A DNA stretch of 64,000 nt, taken from positions 62,001 to 126,000 of the forward strand of contig CAWKCY010000002.1 in NCBI GenBank assembly GCA_963848195.1, in the 5' to 3' direction. Shown piece after piece: positions 8,161 to 16,916 of this stretch; positions within the stretch are counted from its first letter, which is position 1; every line of letters starts with the position of its first letter. This stretch comes from CAVQBP01 sp963848195 (lineage in GTDB: Bacteria > Bacteroidota > Ignavibacteria > Ignavibacteriales > Ignavibacteriaceae). The notes under the pieces were generated by a model. The model had not been told where the DNA came from and ran no database searches. It saw only the letters and a program-made list of their open reading frames with translations. The translations under genes and the position numbers were made by a program.

Positions 8161-9249
8161 TTAATAAATTTGATACGTTATTTTATAAAATACAACTTTT
8201 GAACCATCATCCGAGAATATTGGCTCAATCCCATTTGATAATAATTTTTTATCAGTACCATCACTATTTGATACCCATAATTCGTAATCAAAGAATTCAT
8301 TAACTGTTTGATTTTCAAATTTATTTTTTTGCTTCATAACTACATAAGCAAGTTTAGTACCGCCCTTAGAAAAAGAATATTCGAAATCATTTTGCGGTAA
8401 TTCATCAATATAACTTGCTTGTAAATCTTTTAAATTTATTGAAATTAAATGATTTGGATAATCATTTGTTATTGCCGCTACTCTTTCAGAATTACTTGAA
8501 ATTTTCAAAGGACCAAAATATGATAGATTTCCATACAAAGATATATTACTAGAATCTTTTATTGAGTATATACATAATGTATCAAGTATTCCCATATTAA
8601 CATTATTATTTATGAAATATATATTTGAATCAGAGTCATCAAATTTAGGGTAATTAAAAAAAGGTGTCCACATATCTTTGCGATCAGGTCTTTTAAGAAT
8701 CACCTTACTTTGTTTACTTTTTATATCGTAAATGGATATTGTTTGATCACCATTCCCTGATTCTGTAGGAGATGTAGTATATACCACTTCTGAACTATCA
8801 TGTGAAAAAGAAGGATAATTTTCTATTTGGTTTGGTGTGTGAGTAAGATTTGAAATTTCATAATTTGTAAGATCTATTAAATATAGATCCATATTAACAT
8901 CAGTTGTAGCACTTACAACAAGATATTTCTTGTTCGGAGATATTTCAGCATGAATAATACTATAAAAATTCAATTTAACATCCTGAATAATATTCATATT
9001 TGATAAATCAATCATCTGAAGTCTATCATTATTCAATGATAAAATCCTCTCATCATTCTGAATAATAAATAAATATTTTGAAATATAATTTACTTTTGAT
9101 TCTTGAAAATATGAACCGTCAATATTGCTAATGCAAAGGCTATAAACAGAATTAACAGAGGGGTAACCTTCAACTCCATCTTCTTTTATATAACATGATG
9201 AAATCGAACAAATAACTATTATTATTAATAATATTTTGAAATTTTTCAT
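8161..9249 (-). CDS. TolB-like beta-propeller lipoprotein
   Basis: 362 residues. A lipoprotein signal peptide ends in SISSC (lipobox Cys19). The remainder is a repeated beta-propeller pattern of the PD40/TolB type: ISPNKKYLVVSATTDVNMDL, NYPSFSHDSSEVVYTTSP, SFSKGGTKLAYVV and IFSDDGSKVVFY. Such proteins usually bind partners in the periplasm or at the outer membrane; no enzyme motif is seen. It is the only gene in its cassette. Confidence 0.75.
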   Translation of the reverse strand: MKNFKILLIIIVICSISSCYIKEDGVEGYPSVNSVYSLCISNIDGSYFQESKVNYISKYLFIIQNDERILSLNNDRLQMIDLSNMNIIQDVKLNFYSIIHAEISPNKKYLVVSATTDVNMDLYLIDLTNYEISNLTHTPNQIENYPSFSHDSSEVVYTTSPTESGNGDQTISIYDIKSKQSKVILKRPDRKDMWTPFFNYPKFDDSDSNIYFINNNVNMGILDTLCIYSIKDSSNISLYGNLSYFGPLKISSNSERVAAITNDYPNHLISINLKDLQASYIDELPQNDFEYSFSKGGTKLAYVVMKQKNKFENQTVNEFFDYELWVSNSDGTDKKLLSNGIEPIFSDDGSKVVFYKITYQIY

Positions 9250-9274
9250 AATGGATTTAAGTAATTTTTAGCAA

Positions 9275-9460
9275 GTAGGCGTTGTTGCTAAGCCGCCGCC
9301 CAAAACAACAATGCCAAATTTGTTAATTAAATTTTATGTTTAGAAAAACTTTTAACTATTGAATCAAGTTGAACAAGTTAGCCGAAGCGGAGTACCTTAC
9401 ATTAAAATTTATAAAATGCCGAATGCGTAAGAAGCGGTCGGCTTGAGCAACTTGTTGAAC
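9275..9460 (-). repeat. attC site whose outer core is the left end of IS91-like copy B
   Basis: Left arm GTTGCTAAGCCGCCGCCC pairs with the right arm GCGGTCGGCTTGAGCAAC, with extra bases in the latter. The left core is degenerate (GTAGGCG at 9275-9281). The right core GTTGAAC (9454-9460) fits GTTRRRY and is immediately followed by the hairpin TAAGCCGCAAGCGGC that begins the mobile element. Confidence 0.72.
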
Positions 9461-9579
9461 TAAGCCGCAAGCGGCGGGGAGGTTTTCGGCATTCTACCTA
9501 TTTCATTGCATCCCGCTTTTACATAGTATACCCCAACTAAATAATTTTTTCTACCATCAATAATTTAGCGAGGTATACT

Positions 9580-10471
9580 ATGAACGAACTAATTCAAAGA
9601 CTTAACGAAAATATGCAACTTTTCGGTCTTTCTCAACGCACTCCAGAAACTTATTCTTACCGTGTAGTAAAATTTATTGAGTATTTTAATAAACCTCTTG
9701 ATTCCATTTCCGGAGAAGATATTCGCCAATATTTCCTCTTCCTTAAGAATACCAAGAACTACTCACGTGCTGCTATGACTATTGCATTATGTGCCATTAA
9801 ATTCTTTTATGAAAAAACCCTTAATGAAAAGTTCAATGTTTTTAATATCATCCGTCCCAAACGTATCTTTAAACTACCGGTTGTTCTTAGCAGGGAAGAA
9901 GTAAGAAAAATTCTTATGAATATCCGTGTACTCAGGCATCGGGCTTGTTTAACTCTCATCTACTCTTGTGGTCTTAGATTAAATGAAGGCGTAGGCCTGA
10001 GAGTTAACCAGGTTGACAGTAACAGAATGTTAATTCATGTCCAGAAAGCTAAAGGTAACCATGACCGGTATGTACCTCTACCTGAAGCAACTCTTAAATT
10101 ACTCAGACTTCATTATAAAACTCACAGAAACCCTCTGCTTGTTTTCCCCGCCCCCGGAAGAGGACAGAACAATGAGTCTACTTCTATTAAACCTCTTCCT
10201 GACAGCAGTATACTCCCATAGGGATGGCTATGCCAAGACCGTATTTAAGAAATCTCTTAAACAGACCGGCATCAACAAGGACGCTTCTGTACATACTCTC
10301 AGGCATTCTTACGCTACTCATTTACTTGAAGACGGTACCGATATTAGAATCATTCAAGACTTTCTCGGGCATTCCTCTATTAGAACTACTATGATCTATA
10401 CCCAACTAACACCTTTGATTAAATCTAATACCTATCAAAAGATAAACAGCTTAATGAACGACCTCTTCTAG
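9580..10471 (+). pseudogene. IS91-associated tyrosine recombinase, interrupted
   Basis: The first frame covers residues 1 to about 211 (catalytic Arg in SCGLRLNEGVGLRVNQ) and a second frame supplies the C-terminal catalytic part (HTLRHSYATHLLEDG, GHSSIRTTMIYTQL). Comparison with copy C (20391-21254) shows that a 22-bp insertion at 10213-10234 breaks the frame between them. Without it the protein would be about 287 residues. It is an XerD-like recombinase, not the integron integrase, as it lacks the IntI-specific insert. Confidence 0.85.
10213..10234 (+). repeat. 22-bp palindrome-bearing insertion in the recombinase gene
   Basis: CTCCCATAGGGATGGCTATG plus CC interrupts the reading frame at a point where copy C continues smoothly. 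The reverse complement of nearly the same 22-mer interrupts the transposase gene at 10832-10853. Confidence 0.7.
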
Positions 10472-10481
10472 CTCTGCTGCT

Positions 10482-11143
10482 GTGGTTAAGCTATCGGAGA
10501 TTATTAGGGACTATAGAGATATCTATCTGGCTAAATATTCTAACTCAATGCTTCTTTCACATAAGAAAGCACTCTTCGATATCTCTTCTTGCCGGACTCC
10601 CATTATAGGAGGACAAGTATACAAATGTAATTCTTGCAGCTATTATCATTACAGCTTCCATTCTTGCGGCAATAGAAGCTGTAATAATTGTCAGAACAAT
10701 AATGCCAATGATTGGTTAGCCAAAAACAATAATCTGCTGCTTCCGGTTAGTTACTTCATGGTTACCTTTACTTTACCTAAAGAGTTAAAGCGTTTTGCAA
10801 GAAGCAATCAAAAACTTTTTTACAATATTCTGGCATAGCCATCCCTTTGGGATATTCAACTGCTCGGCAAAAACCATTGACTCCTTCTCATCAAATCCAA
10901 AACACATTGGTGCTAAACCCCGGATATCTCGGCGTGCTGCATACCTGGTCTAGTTCCGAAGGAATGGATTACCAAAAACTATCCTTCCATCCGCATATCC
11001 ATTATCTAATTACCGGTGGTGGCCTATCGGTTAACAGTCAATGGGTTAGCTCAAATAATAAATTCTTATTCCCAGTTAAAGCTCTATCCATTGTCTTTAA
11101 GGCCAAATTCCGGGATGAATTAAGAAAGTCAATCCACTGTTAT
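10482..11143 (+). pseudogene. IS91-type HUH transposase, interrupted and 3'-truncated
   Basis: The first frame has the N-terminal zinc-binding domain (Cys pairs in CNSCSYYHYSFHSCGNRSCNNC) and FMVTFTLPKEL. After a 22-bp insertion (10832-10853) the frame changes, then LHTWSSSEG and the HUH motif HPHIHYLITGGGL follow. The C-terminal tyrosine region is missing because the nested HigBA cassette replaces it at about 11144. The intact homologue is at 21251-22417. Confidence 0.85.
10832..10853 (-). repeat. 22-bp palindrome-bearing insertion in the transposase gene
   Basis: GGCATAGCCATCCCTTTGGG plus AT, absent at the matching point of copy C. Its reverse complement differs from the 10213-10234 insertion at only two or three positions. 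Confidence 0.7.
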
Positions 11144-11181
11144 TGCCTCGGCAGGCTTCGGCATGAATCCCTTTAGGGCAC
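11144..11181 (-). repeat. Partial compact attC site (HigBA cassette)
   Basis: TGCCTCGGCAGGCTTCGGCA followed by TGAATCCCTTTAGGGCAC. This is the central hairpin and the gene-side arm of the compact attC family, with about six bases missing near the core (CTTTAGGG against CTTATAACGTTAGG). The outer arm and core are lost at the junction with the transposase fragment. Confidence 0.65.
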
Positions 11182-11199
11182 ATGTTTGTGAAAAGTTTA

Positions 11200-11475
11200 T
11201 TATCTAATATTTAATTGGAGTTTCTTTCCAATTGCTTCAAGGTAATTTTTTAATGTTGATATTCTGATGTCTTCTGAATGGTTTTCAATTCTTGATATTG
11301 CTGATTTTTTTGTTTTTAATTTGCGGGCAAGTTCTTCCTGGGTTATTCCAGCTTCTTCTCTCGCTTTTCTTAAAGCAATACCTATTTTGAAGTTATCGTA
11401 TCCGGTTTCAAAATCTTTTGCAAACTTTTTACTCTTTAATTTTCTTTTTTCTATATATATTTCTAAATCATCCAT
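11200..11475 (-). CDS. higA: HigA-like HTH antitoxin
   Basis: 91 residues with a Cro/C1-type helix-turn-helix: IALRKAREEAGITQEELARK then KKSAISRIENH. It follows the RelE/HigB-type toxin gene and overlaps it by 8 bases, the toxin-first order typical of higBA. The product would bind the toxin and repress the shared promoter. Confidence 0.87.
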   Translation of the reverse strand: MDDLEIYIEKRKLKSKKFAKDFETGYDNFKIGIALRKAREEAGITQEELARKLKTKKSAISRIENHSEDIRISTLKNYLEAIGKKLQLNIR

Positions 11476-11821
11476 TTCTTTTACTCCTATTTATATATTC
11501 TTTCATCCTTTTTTCCGCAGTCTCAATTTCTTTTTTTGGTGTCTTTTGAGTTTTCTTATGAAATCCATTTGTTAAAACAATAAAATTATTACCATCAAAA
11601 AATCCAAGTATTCTAATAGTATCTCTTCCAACTTGAACTCTTATTTCCCATAAATCAGTTGAAACCAATTTTTTAAAATATTCTTTTGGAATTAAATCTA
11701 AGTCTCTAATTATTCTTAAAACCCAAGCTACTTTCTTAGCTTGCTTATCAGTTAAACTTTCCAAAAACTCTTCAACTGGAGAATCACCTCTTTCGTTTTT
11801 GTAAAATATAACTATTTTCAT
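11468..11821 (-). CDS. higB: HigB/Gp49-like toxin of the RelE superfamily
   Basis: 117 residues. Motifs typical of this family: SPVEEFLESLTDKQAKKVAW, LWEIRVQVGRDTIRILGFF and VLTNGFHKKTQKTP, then a basic tail. These toxins cleave mRNA, usually on the ribosome. Toxin precedes antitoxin. The module sits inside the IS91-like element B in the cassette direction (minus), next to a partial attC, so it probably arrived as a gene cassette. Confidence 0.87.
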   Translation of the reverse strand: MKIVIFYKNERGDSPVEEFLESLTDKQAKKVAWVLRIIRDLDLIPKEYFKKLVSTDLWEIRVQVGRDTIRILGFFDGNNFIVLTNGFHKKTQKTPKKEIETAEKRMKEYINRSKRNG

Positions 11822-12089
11822 ATTACAAAGTTAACATATTCGTTAACGTTTGCAAATATTAACAAATTGAGGATAAGATTATTTGAATACCATTAGTTCT
11901 CAAATAATTATTTTCAAGTATGCAAAAACTTCTCAATACTAATGAATTTATAATTACGCTTAAGCTGGTTATTGAAAATAAATCAAATATGATCGCTTCT
12001 ATATCCTTTCTTAGGACATATCCGGGTTTAGTACTTCTATAAACATTTTATTGAAATTACAGGTAGTAGAGTAAGTCGCTTGCGGCTTA

Positions 12090-12147
12090 GTCCAACACAG
12101 GATTATGCCTCGGCAGGCTTCGGCATGAATCCCTTATAACGTTATGT
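12090..12147 (-). repeat. Compact 58-bp attC site (MutS-like cassette)
   Basis: Cores GTCCAAC (12090-12096) and GTTATGT (12141-12147). Arms GGATTATGCC and GGCATGAATCC pair with one unpaired base around a TCGGCAGGCTTC loop. In the cassette direction the extra base lies in the gene-proximal arm, as expected of attC. The outer core is also the terminus of IS91-like copy B. Confidence 0.82.
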
Positions 12148-13703
12148 TTTTACTTTACTTATTTGAGAAACATTTGATAATAAATCTTTAACGATATTGT
12201 TTGCTTCAGAAATAATTGCTTCCGGATATTTCATTATCCCTAATAATTTAATGGCATTACCAGATGAACAAGGTCCTTCTTTAATTTTATAATTAAAAAA
12301 GATTTTACCGTTTTCCACTTGCTCACTAAAATGAAACATCTTAAAATTATGTTCTAGTAAATCTTGTAATTCAACGTCGTGTGTAGTAACAAATACTTTA
12401 TTATTTATATCAAGATATTTCAAAACAGCAGTAGAAGAAGCAAGTCTCTCAATTTTGTTTGTTCCTCTCAATATTTCATCAACAAGAAACAAAATAATTC
12501 TTCTTTCCTTCCGACAATTTTATAAAATTATTTAGCGATTCTATTTCAACAAAGAAATAACTTTTTCCTTCTTCCAATTCTTCATTTCTACGGATTGATG
12601 ATTAAACAATAAGTTTTGGAGTGACTATTTCATTAGCTAAACCAAAATACACTGACTGTGAAAGAATAATATTTATTCCTACTGTTTTAATAAAAGTTTT
12701 TTGCCAGACATATTTGACCCAGTAATCAAAACAGAATCTTTTATATTTTCTACAGTATTCGATACAGCATTCTGAACCAAAGGATGATATAAATCCCGGA
12801 AATTTATCTCATCACATTAGTAAAGGTCGGGGTTGTATAAAATGGAATTTCTTCTAAATAAGAAGCGATAGATATCGAAGTATCGAGACTGGCTACATTT
12901 TCAAAAACAGAGCGTATATCATCTTGTTTTTTTATCAGAGTATTAACCGAACGATAATATGCAATTATATCAAACAATAAAAACATATTTAGGTATTCTA
13001 TTACAGCAAGTGCAAGTTCATTCAATGATAATTTGTCAATAACAAAAAAACCTAGTTTCTTTTTAAGTGATTTTAATAAGTACCTTTTTTCTTTTAGGAA
13101 TTCAACCTCATCGATTACAATATTAGTTTTTATTTTACTTAATGAGATAGCTGATATTATTAAAGAATTAAGACTGGAAAAGCCGGTAAAATATTCATAA
13201 ATCTTTTTTGAAAATATTTTATTAAGAATAAGATTGGTTAATAAAATGGCTAATGAAACAAAAAGAAATACCATTTATAGAAATAAAAAGAAGAGAAATT
13301 ATTGAAAGAAGTGAGCATAAATAAAAAAGCGGATAAAACTTTGTATTAGGAAGATCTTTACTTAAAACTAAATACGATGTAAAGTAAGATTCTGTACCGG
13401 ATAATCTAAAAAGATTTATCTGAATACTTTCTCTTAATTCTTTATTCTTTTTAAGGTGGGAAACTAATTTATATCTCTTTTCAAGAATTTTTTCATCGCT
13501 TTCATATTTATGTAAAAGATAATATAAATATTGTTGACTAATACCAGATATATTTCTATCAATTTTAGCAAAAACTGAATCGATATCTAAATCATTCCAG
13601 GTTTTATCATCAACATATTCGTCATCACTTTTCTTTGCCAATAAATTATAATATGAAGAAATCAAATCATAATTTCTATGTTTATCTATTTGTTTTCCCC
13701 ATT
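12142..13703 (-). pseudogene. MutS-like ATPase, 5'-truncated and frameshifted
   Basis: Three frames on the minus strand together give a MutS-related protein. 13222-13703: helical lever region ending in hydrophobic segments. 12804-13274: membrane-like segments and helices. About 12500-12800: ATPase start, LITGSNMSGK with a changed following residue (Walker A GxxxxGK). 12142-12492: FLVDEILRGTNKIERLASS and VFVTTHDVEL (Walker B and H-loop). At least three frame changes and an internal stop are present, and the 5' end is cut off at the partial attC at 13704. The predicted membrane segments point to the membrane-bound MutS-related family rather than repair MutS. Confidence 0.8.
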
Positions 13704-13746
13704 ATGCCTCGGCAAGCTTCGGCATGAATCCCTTATAACGTTAGGT
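13704..13746 (-). repeat. Partial compact attC site
   Basis: ATGCCTCGGCAAGCTTCGGC then ATGAATCCCTTATAAC and core GTTAGGT (13740-13746): the centre and gene-side arm of the compact attC family. The outer arm and core are missing where the MutS-like pseudogene begins, so one deletion probably removed both. Confidence 0.7.
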
Positions 13747-13794
13747 GCATTTTTATTACACAAAGTAATGATATATTTTTCTATTTGTTAATAG

Positions 13795-14464
13795 CTATAG
13801 TAATGTTAAAAATCCAATTCCAAAATCAATCAAATCATTATTGTCATCATAATATCCTTTATAATGATTTGTTTTTAGATATTGAATCTTTAAAACAAGA
13901 GCCCAACTAGGATTTTAAAAATATTTTCGTACCGCAAAAAAATGCAGGGAAGGTTATCTCCGCATATTTCCAACCAGAATCCATTTCAAGAATATTGAAA
14001 TTAGGCTCATTATTGCTAAGAATATATCTTGTTGCAGACACACCTATCTTTGTCCCAATAAATAGTAATAGAGTATTGTTAATATGATAGTTGTAGGAGA
14101 TACCACCAAATATTCCAAGTCGATGATTATATGTTTTATAAATCCACTTAGTATATGAATTATTCGGATATGATGTGAATACATTATTTTTAACATAGTC
14201 GAATGTATAATTTAAATCCAAAAGAATCTCAATATTTGAGGTCACATAATATCCAATTTCAGGTTCAATTTGAAACTGAAGTTCTTTATAAAAACCAGAG
14301 TCATCTGGACCAAATGGTGAATTTGTATTTGAATACGAGAATAAAATATTTCCACCAATTTCAAAAATTGAATATTTATTTTGAGCATGAGTACTAATAA
14401 AAGTAATTATAAAAACCAGAACTACTTTATTTATTAATTTCATATTATTATCCCTTATTTGCAC
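13795..14464 (-). pseudogene. Exported beta-barrel-like protein with a late frameshift
   Basis: The main frame (13907-14464) encodes a signal peptide, best started at Met8 near 14443 (MKLINKVVLVFIITFISTHA, then Q), followed by barrel-like strands, and stops after KIFLKS. Removing one A from the AAAA at about 13915 lets the frame continue as KIFLNPSWALVLKIQYLKTN to a stop at 13795, giving a typical barrel C-terminus. So either the gene is freshly frameshifted or the extra A is an error. No family recognised. Confidence 0.6.
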
Positions 14465-14783
14465 CCTACGGCTTTGCGGCTAAGGCGCAGCCCAGAACAG
14501 CAATGCCGCTTTAGTTAAATAAATTTTACAATTAAAAAAATCTTTCATAACTGAACAACGTTGAACAAGAAACTAAGCACGGAACGACAAACTTAAAAAC
14601 CTAAAATTGCCGAGAGCGAAATCGCTGTCGTCTTGAATACCCCCAAAAGGCAACTTGCCTTTTCTCATTAAAACATTGACATCCAAATATGTATGTTGTC
14701 AAACTAAGCAATTTTTAAACTATTCGATTTTAGTCTAAAAATGCACTTTCCACAAGGATGTCATTAGCAGCCGCGGGTTAGGC
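14463..14783 (-). repeat. Long attC-like site
   Basis: Left core ACCCTAC (14463-14469) with arm CGGCTTTGCGGCTAAGGCGC, and right core GTTAGGC (14777-14783) preceded by GCAGCCGCGG, which pairs with it. The interior has the array-typical GCCCAGAACAGCAATGCC and GCCGAGAGCGAAATCGCTGTC. At 321 bp it seems to contain an insertion after 14640. Confidence 0.6.
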
Positions 14784-14796
14784 TACATTTGATATA

Positions 14797-15444
14797 TTAG
14801 AAAGCATATCCTACACCAGCTAAAATTTGTACCGTAAAGTATTCTTGATGGTAATCATCTAAATCCCTTATGCCTTTATCAAACCATATTGAATGAGTAT
14901 ATCTAAATTTTAATTTGGAGGTAAAGAAAAAATAATTTTTGCTTCCAATTATTGGAATAGAAAATGCTGCAAACCCATTTACGCCCAAACCGGAAGACGC
15001 TAATTTATCATAAAGCACCGTATCTACATTTAATATTCTATTTACAATTATAAAAGATGGACCAATTCCATAAGAAAGGTAATTATTAATTTTAGCTATA
15101 TAATCTATATCAAAGTTATGATTAACGAGTTTTATATTTCCCCAATACGGTGGTGGTGGTGGGTCTGGGCCACCACCGGCTCTTATAAATTCTATAATAT
15201 TATCTTTGGTGATTTCTTGATAACTATATTCAAACATTAAGTTTAGACCAAATAAATTTTCTTTTTGGAAACTTAAATCATACAATAAAAAAGATTGGAA
15301 TTTTTTATCTCCCATTATTATTGTTGAATTTTCAGAATTACTTAAATAATAACCATAACCAACATTTAGACTAATTTTATTTTGTGAGAAGATTATTGAA
15401 CTACTAAGTAAAAAGATTATTGAGAATAAAAATATTTTTGCCAT
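14797..15444 (-). CDS. Outer-membrane beta-barrel-like protein, cassette-borne
   Basis: 215 residues. Signal peptide with cleavage likely after SSSIIFS. It then has alternating aromatic/polar strands (ISLNVGYGYYLSNSE, FGLNLMFEYSYQE, LKFRYTHSIWF) and ends ILAGVGYAF, with the C-terminal Phe typical of barrels. A Gly/Pro-rich loop (AGGGPDPPPPPYWG) sits near residue 95. Its start overlaps by one base the stop of the lipoprotein gene at 15444, so the two form a two-gene cassette. Confidence 0.68.
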   Translation of the reverse strand: MAKIFLFSIIFLLSSSIIFSQNKISLNVGYGYYLSNSENSTIIMGDKKFQSFLLYDLSFQKENLFGLNLMFEYSYQEITKDNIIEFIRAGGGPDPPPPPYWGNIKLVNHNFDIDYIAKINNYLSYGIGPSFIIVNRILNVDTVLYDKLASSGLGVNGFAAFSIPIIGSKNYFFFTSKLKFRYTHSIWFDKGIRDLDDYHQEYFTVQILAGVGYAF

Positions 15445-15770
15445 TACTTCACTAATAACAAGTTTTTTGTGGTTTTTGAATAAAACGCGCTATTTACACC
15501 TTTTAATTCAATTGTATAAAAATAGACACCTTCAGAAAAGTTAGAAGCGTCAAAATTAACTTCATAAGTTCCGGCATTCTGTTCCTTATCAACTGGAGTT
15601 AATATTATTGTGTTATAACTATTTTCAATTGTTAATTTTACCATTGATATTTCTGGTACTGAATACCTTATCCCTATTATCCCTATGGAAGGGTCATCAA
15701 GTATAGATGATTTACAACCAAATAATATTATAGCAAATAATAATATTGTTGTAAAAGAAAATATTTTCAT
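15444..15770 (-). CDS. Small lipoprotein, cassette-borne
   Basis: 108 residues with a lipobox (AIILFGC, Cys19). The rest resembles a compact beta-sandwich of the sorting-domain type: VKLTIENSYNTIILTPVD, GTYEVNFDASNFSEGVYFYT, ending TKNLLLVK. It resembles the C-terminal module of type IX cargo, but without the NPFNP start and with a lipid anchor instead. Translationally coupled (TAATG) to the barrel gene, so the two products may work together. Confidence 0.65.
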   Translation of the reverse strand: MKIFSFTTILLFAIILFGCKSSILDDPSIGIIGIRYSVPEISMVKLTIENSYNTIILTPVDKEQNAGTYEVNFDASNFSEGVYFYTIELKGVNSAFYSKTTKNLLLVK

Positions 15771-15807
15771 TATTCACTCTTTATTGTTTAGAATATTTTA
15801 CTTTGTA

Positions 15808-16040
15808 GCCTAACGAACCGCAATTAAGTTGCAGCCCATAACAAAAAACTTTTATTTATTACCTCTGCCAAAGATTTAGCAAACTGTGCTTAATTTTCCA
15901 TTTACGATAAGCACAGTTTGCAAGACTATTAATTAATTTGACTACGTTGAACAAGATACTTTTTGCGGATCATCTACCTTCAAAATCTCTAAAAAGCCGA
16001 ATGCGCAAAATGCTGTCAACTTAAAATTGCTTTGTTAGGT
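15808..16040 (-). repeat. attC site with internal hairpin
   Basis: Cores GCCTAAC (15808-15814) and GTTAGGT (16034-16040). Arms GCAATTAAGTTGCAGCCC and CTGTCAACTTAAAATTGC. The interior holds a second perfect inverted repeat, GCAAACTGTGCTTA at 15879-15892 and its complement at 15908-15921. Confidence 0.85.
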
Positions 16041-16160
16041 GCTATTTTATAATTATTTCTTTTATAAATATTGTTTCTATTTTTTTTACTTATACAATAA
16101 CATGAAACTCGTGTTTCATGATTCATTCAATTATGTATTGCCTTGGTTTTAGCCTTTAAT

Positions 16161-16678
16161 TTATAATTGAATTTCTAGAATTATGGTAAGCATGGGCCAT
16201 TGTTTTAACCCCTCCCCAAATTCCAAGTAAAAATTTTCTCTGAATTCAATTTGGATATGATGAAAAATTCCACCCATACCAACATGTATGTCAAAAGGAA
16301 ACATGATGGTAGGGGCTATACCTATGCCTCCTTGAAAAAAGATATTGAAATTACGAGTTCCCGGAATAAATTTAATTCCAGAAGAAATTTTAGGGACAAC
16401 AACATGTTCATGATCCCAATTTGTATAATAAAGAAGAAGCTCTAAAGGTATATGAACAAGTTTACTTTTATGTAGGTTGATTGAGCCACCGATAACAGGG
16501 TAAAAACCATAAAGATCATGTAATTCAGGTTCAAAGAATTGATAACCCAAAAAAAGGATAATGTTATAATCGTTAGCTTTAATCGAATCAGCTCTCTGAT
16601 CATCTAAGTTTTGTGATTTTAAAAAACTAAAGGCTTGAAAATTACAAATAATGGAAAAAATGATGAATGATATTTCAT
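16161..16678 (-). CDS. Probable exported protein with uncertain start
   Basis: The long frame (16161-16826) reads upstream through the neighbouring attC, so its first 35 or so residues cannot be real. A likely true start is the ATG at 16678, giving the signal-peptide-like MKYHSSFFPLFVIFKPLVF, but that frame stops after 19 codons unless one T is added to the run near 16622. It would then join KSQNLDDQRADS and the main frame, whose strands (FLGYQFFEPELHDLYGF, FQGGIGIAPTIMFPFDIHVG, IQIEFRENFYLEFGEG) look like a small outer-membrane protein. Confidence 0.5.
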
Positions 16679-16720
16679 TAAAGGACCCCTTGACATTAAA
16701 TTTATATAATATTTGTATGG

Positions 16721-16910
16721 CACCTAACGTGGCGCGTTTTACCCGCCGCCCAAAGTAGCAACGCCAATTAGAATTGAACTGCCGATAATCTGAAAAGTGA
16801 TCGCTAAGTCCGGACACTTTGAACAAGTTTGCCGAAACGGAGCAGTTTTACCGAAGACCTTTGAAATGCCGAACGCGAAATCGCGGTCGGGTAGAAACGC
16901 ATGGTTATAT
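16721..16910 (-). repeat. attC site, GC-richer family
   Basis: Cores ACCTAAC (16721-16727) and GTTATAT (16904-16910). Arms GCGCGTTTTACCCGCCGCCC and CGCGGTCGGGTAGAAACGC pair with unpaired bases in the gene-side arm. Interior CAAAGTAGCAACGCC ... GAAATGCCGAACGCG is shared with 23515-23703. Confidence 0.85.
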
Positions 16911-16916
16911 GCAATC

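Larger units (their letters stand above)
9461..12089 (+). mobile_element. IS91-like element copy B, disrupted, with a HigBA cassette inside
   Basis: Opposite in orientation to the cassettes. It contains a tyrosine recombinase gene and an HUH transposase gene, both broken, then a nested toxin-antitoxin cassette, then the element's right end (about 11893-12089, shared with copy A). Ends are inverted repeats that begin at the integron cores: GTTGAAC+TAAGCCGCAAGC at left, and its near complement ending in GTCCAAC (12090-12096) at right. Each end carries a small palindrome (GCCGCAAGCGGC; GTCGCTTGCGGC). The recombinase-plus-IS91-transposase pairing is a known IS91-group arrangement. Confidence 0.78.

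Noticed and set aside
8161..9249. TolB of the Tol-Pal system
   Set aside because: Only the propeller repeat pattern is shared; it has a lipobox, lies alone in a cassette, and no Pal or TolA gene is nearby.
9580..10471. Prophage integrase
   Set aside because: The recombinase is paired with an IS91-type transposase in both copies, with no phage genes or tRNA attachment site nearby.
12142..13703. Canonical mismatch-repair MutS
   Set aside because: Membrane-like segments and the short lever region fit the membrane MutS-related family better, and the gene is broken in several frames.
16679..16826. N-terminal extension of the 16161 gene
   Set aside because: This part is translated attC sequence (KVSGLSDHFSDYRQF); the same attC occurs beside an unrelated gene at 23515.
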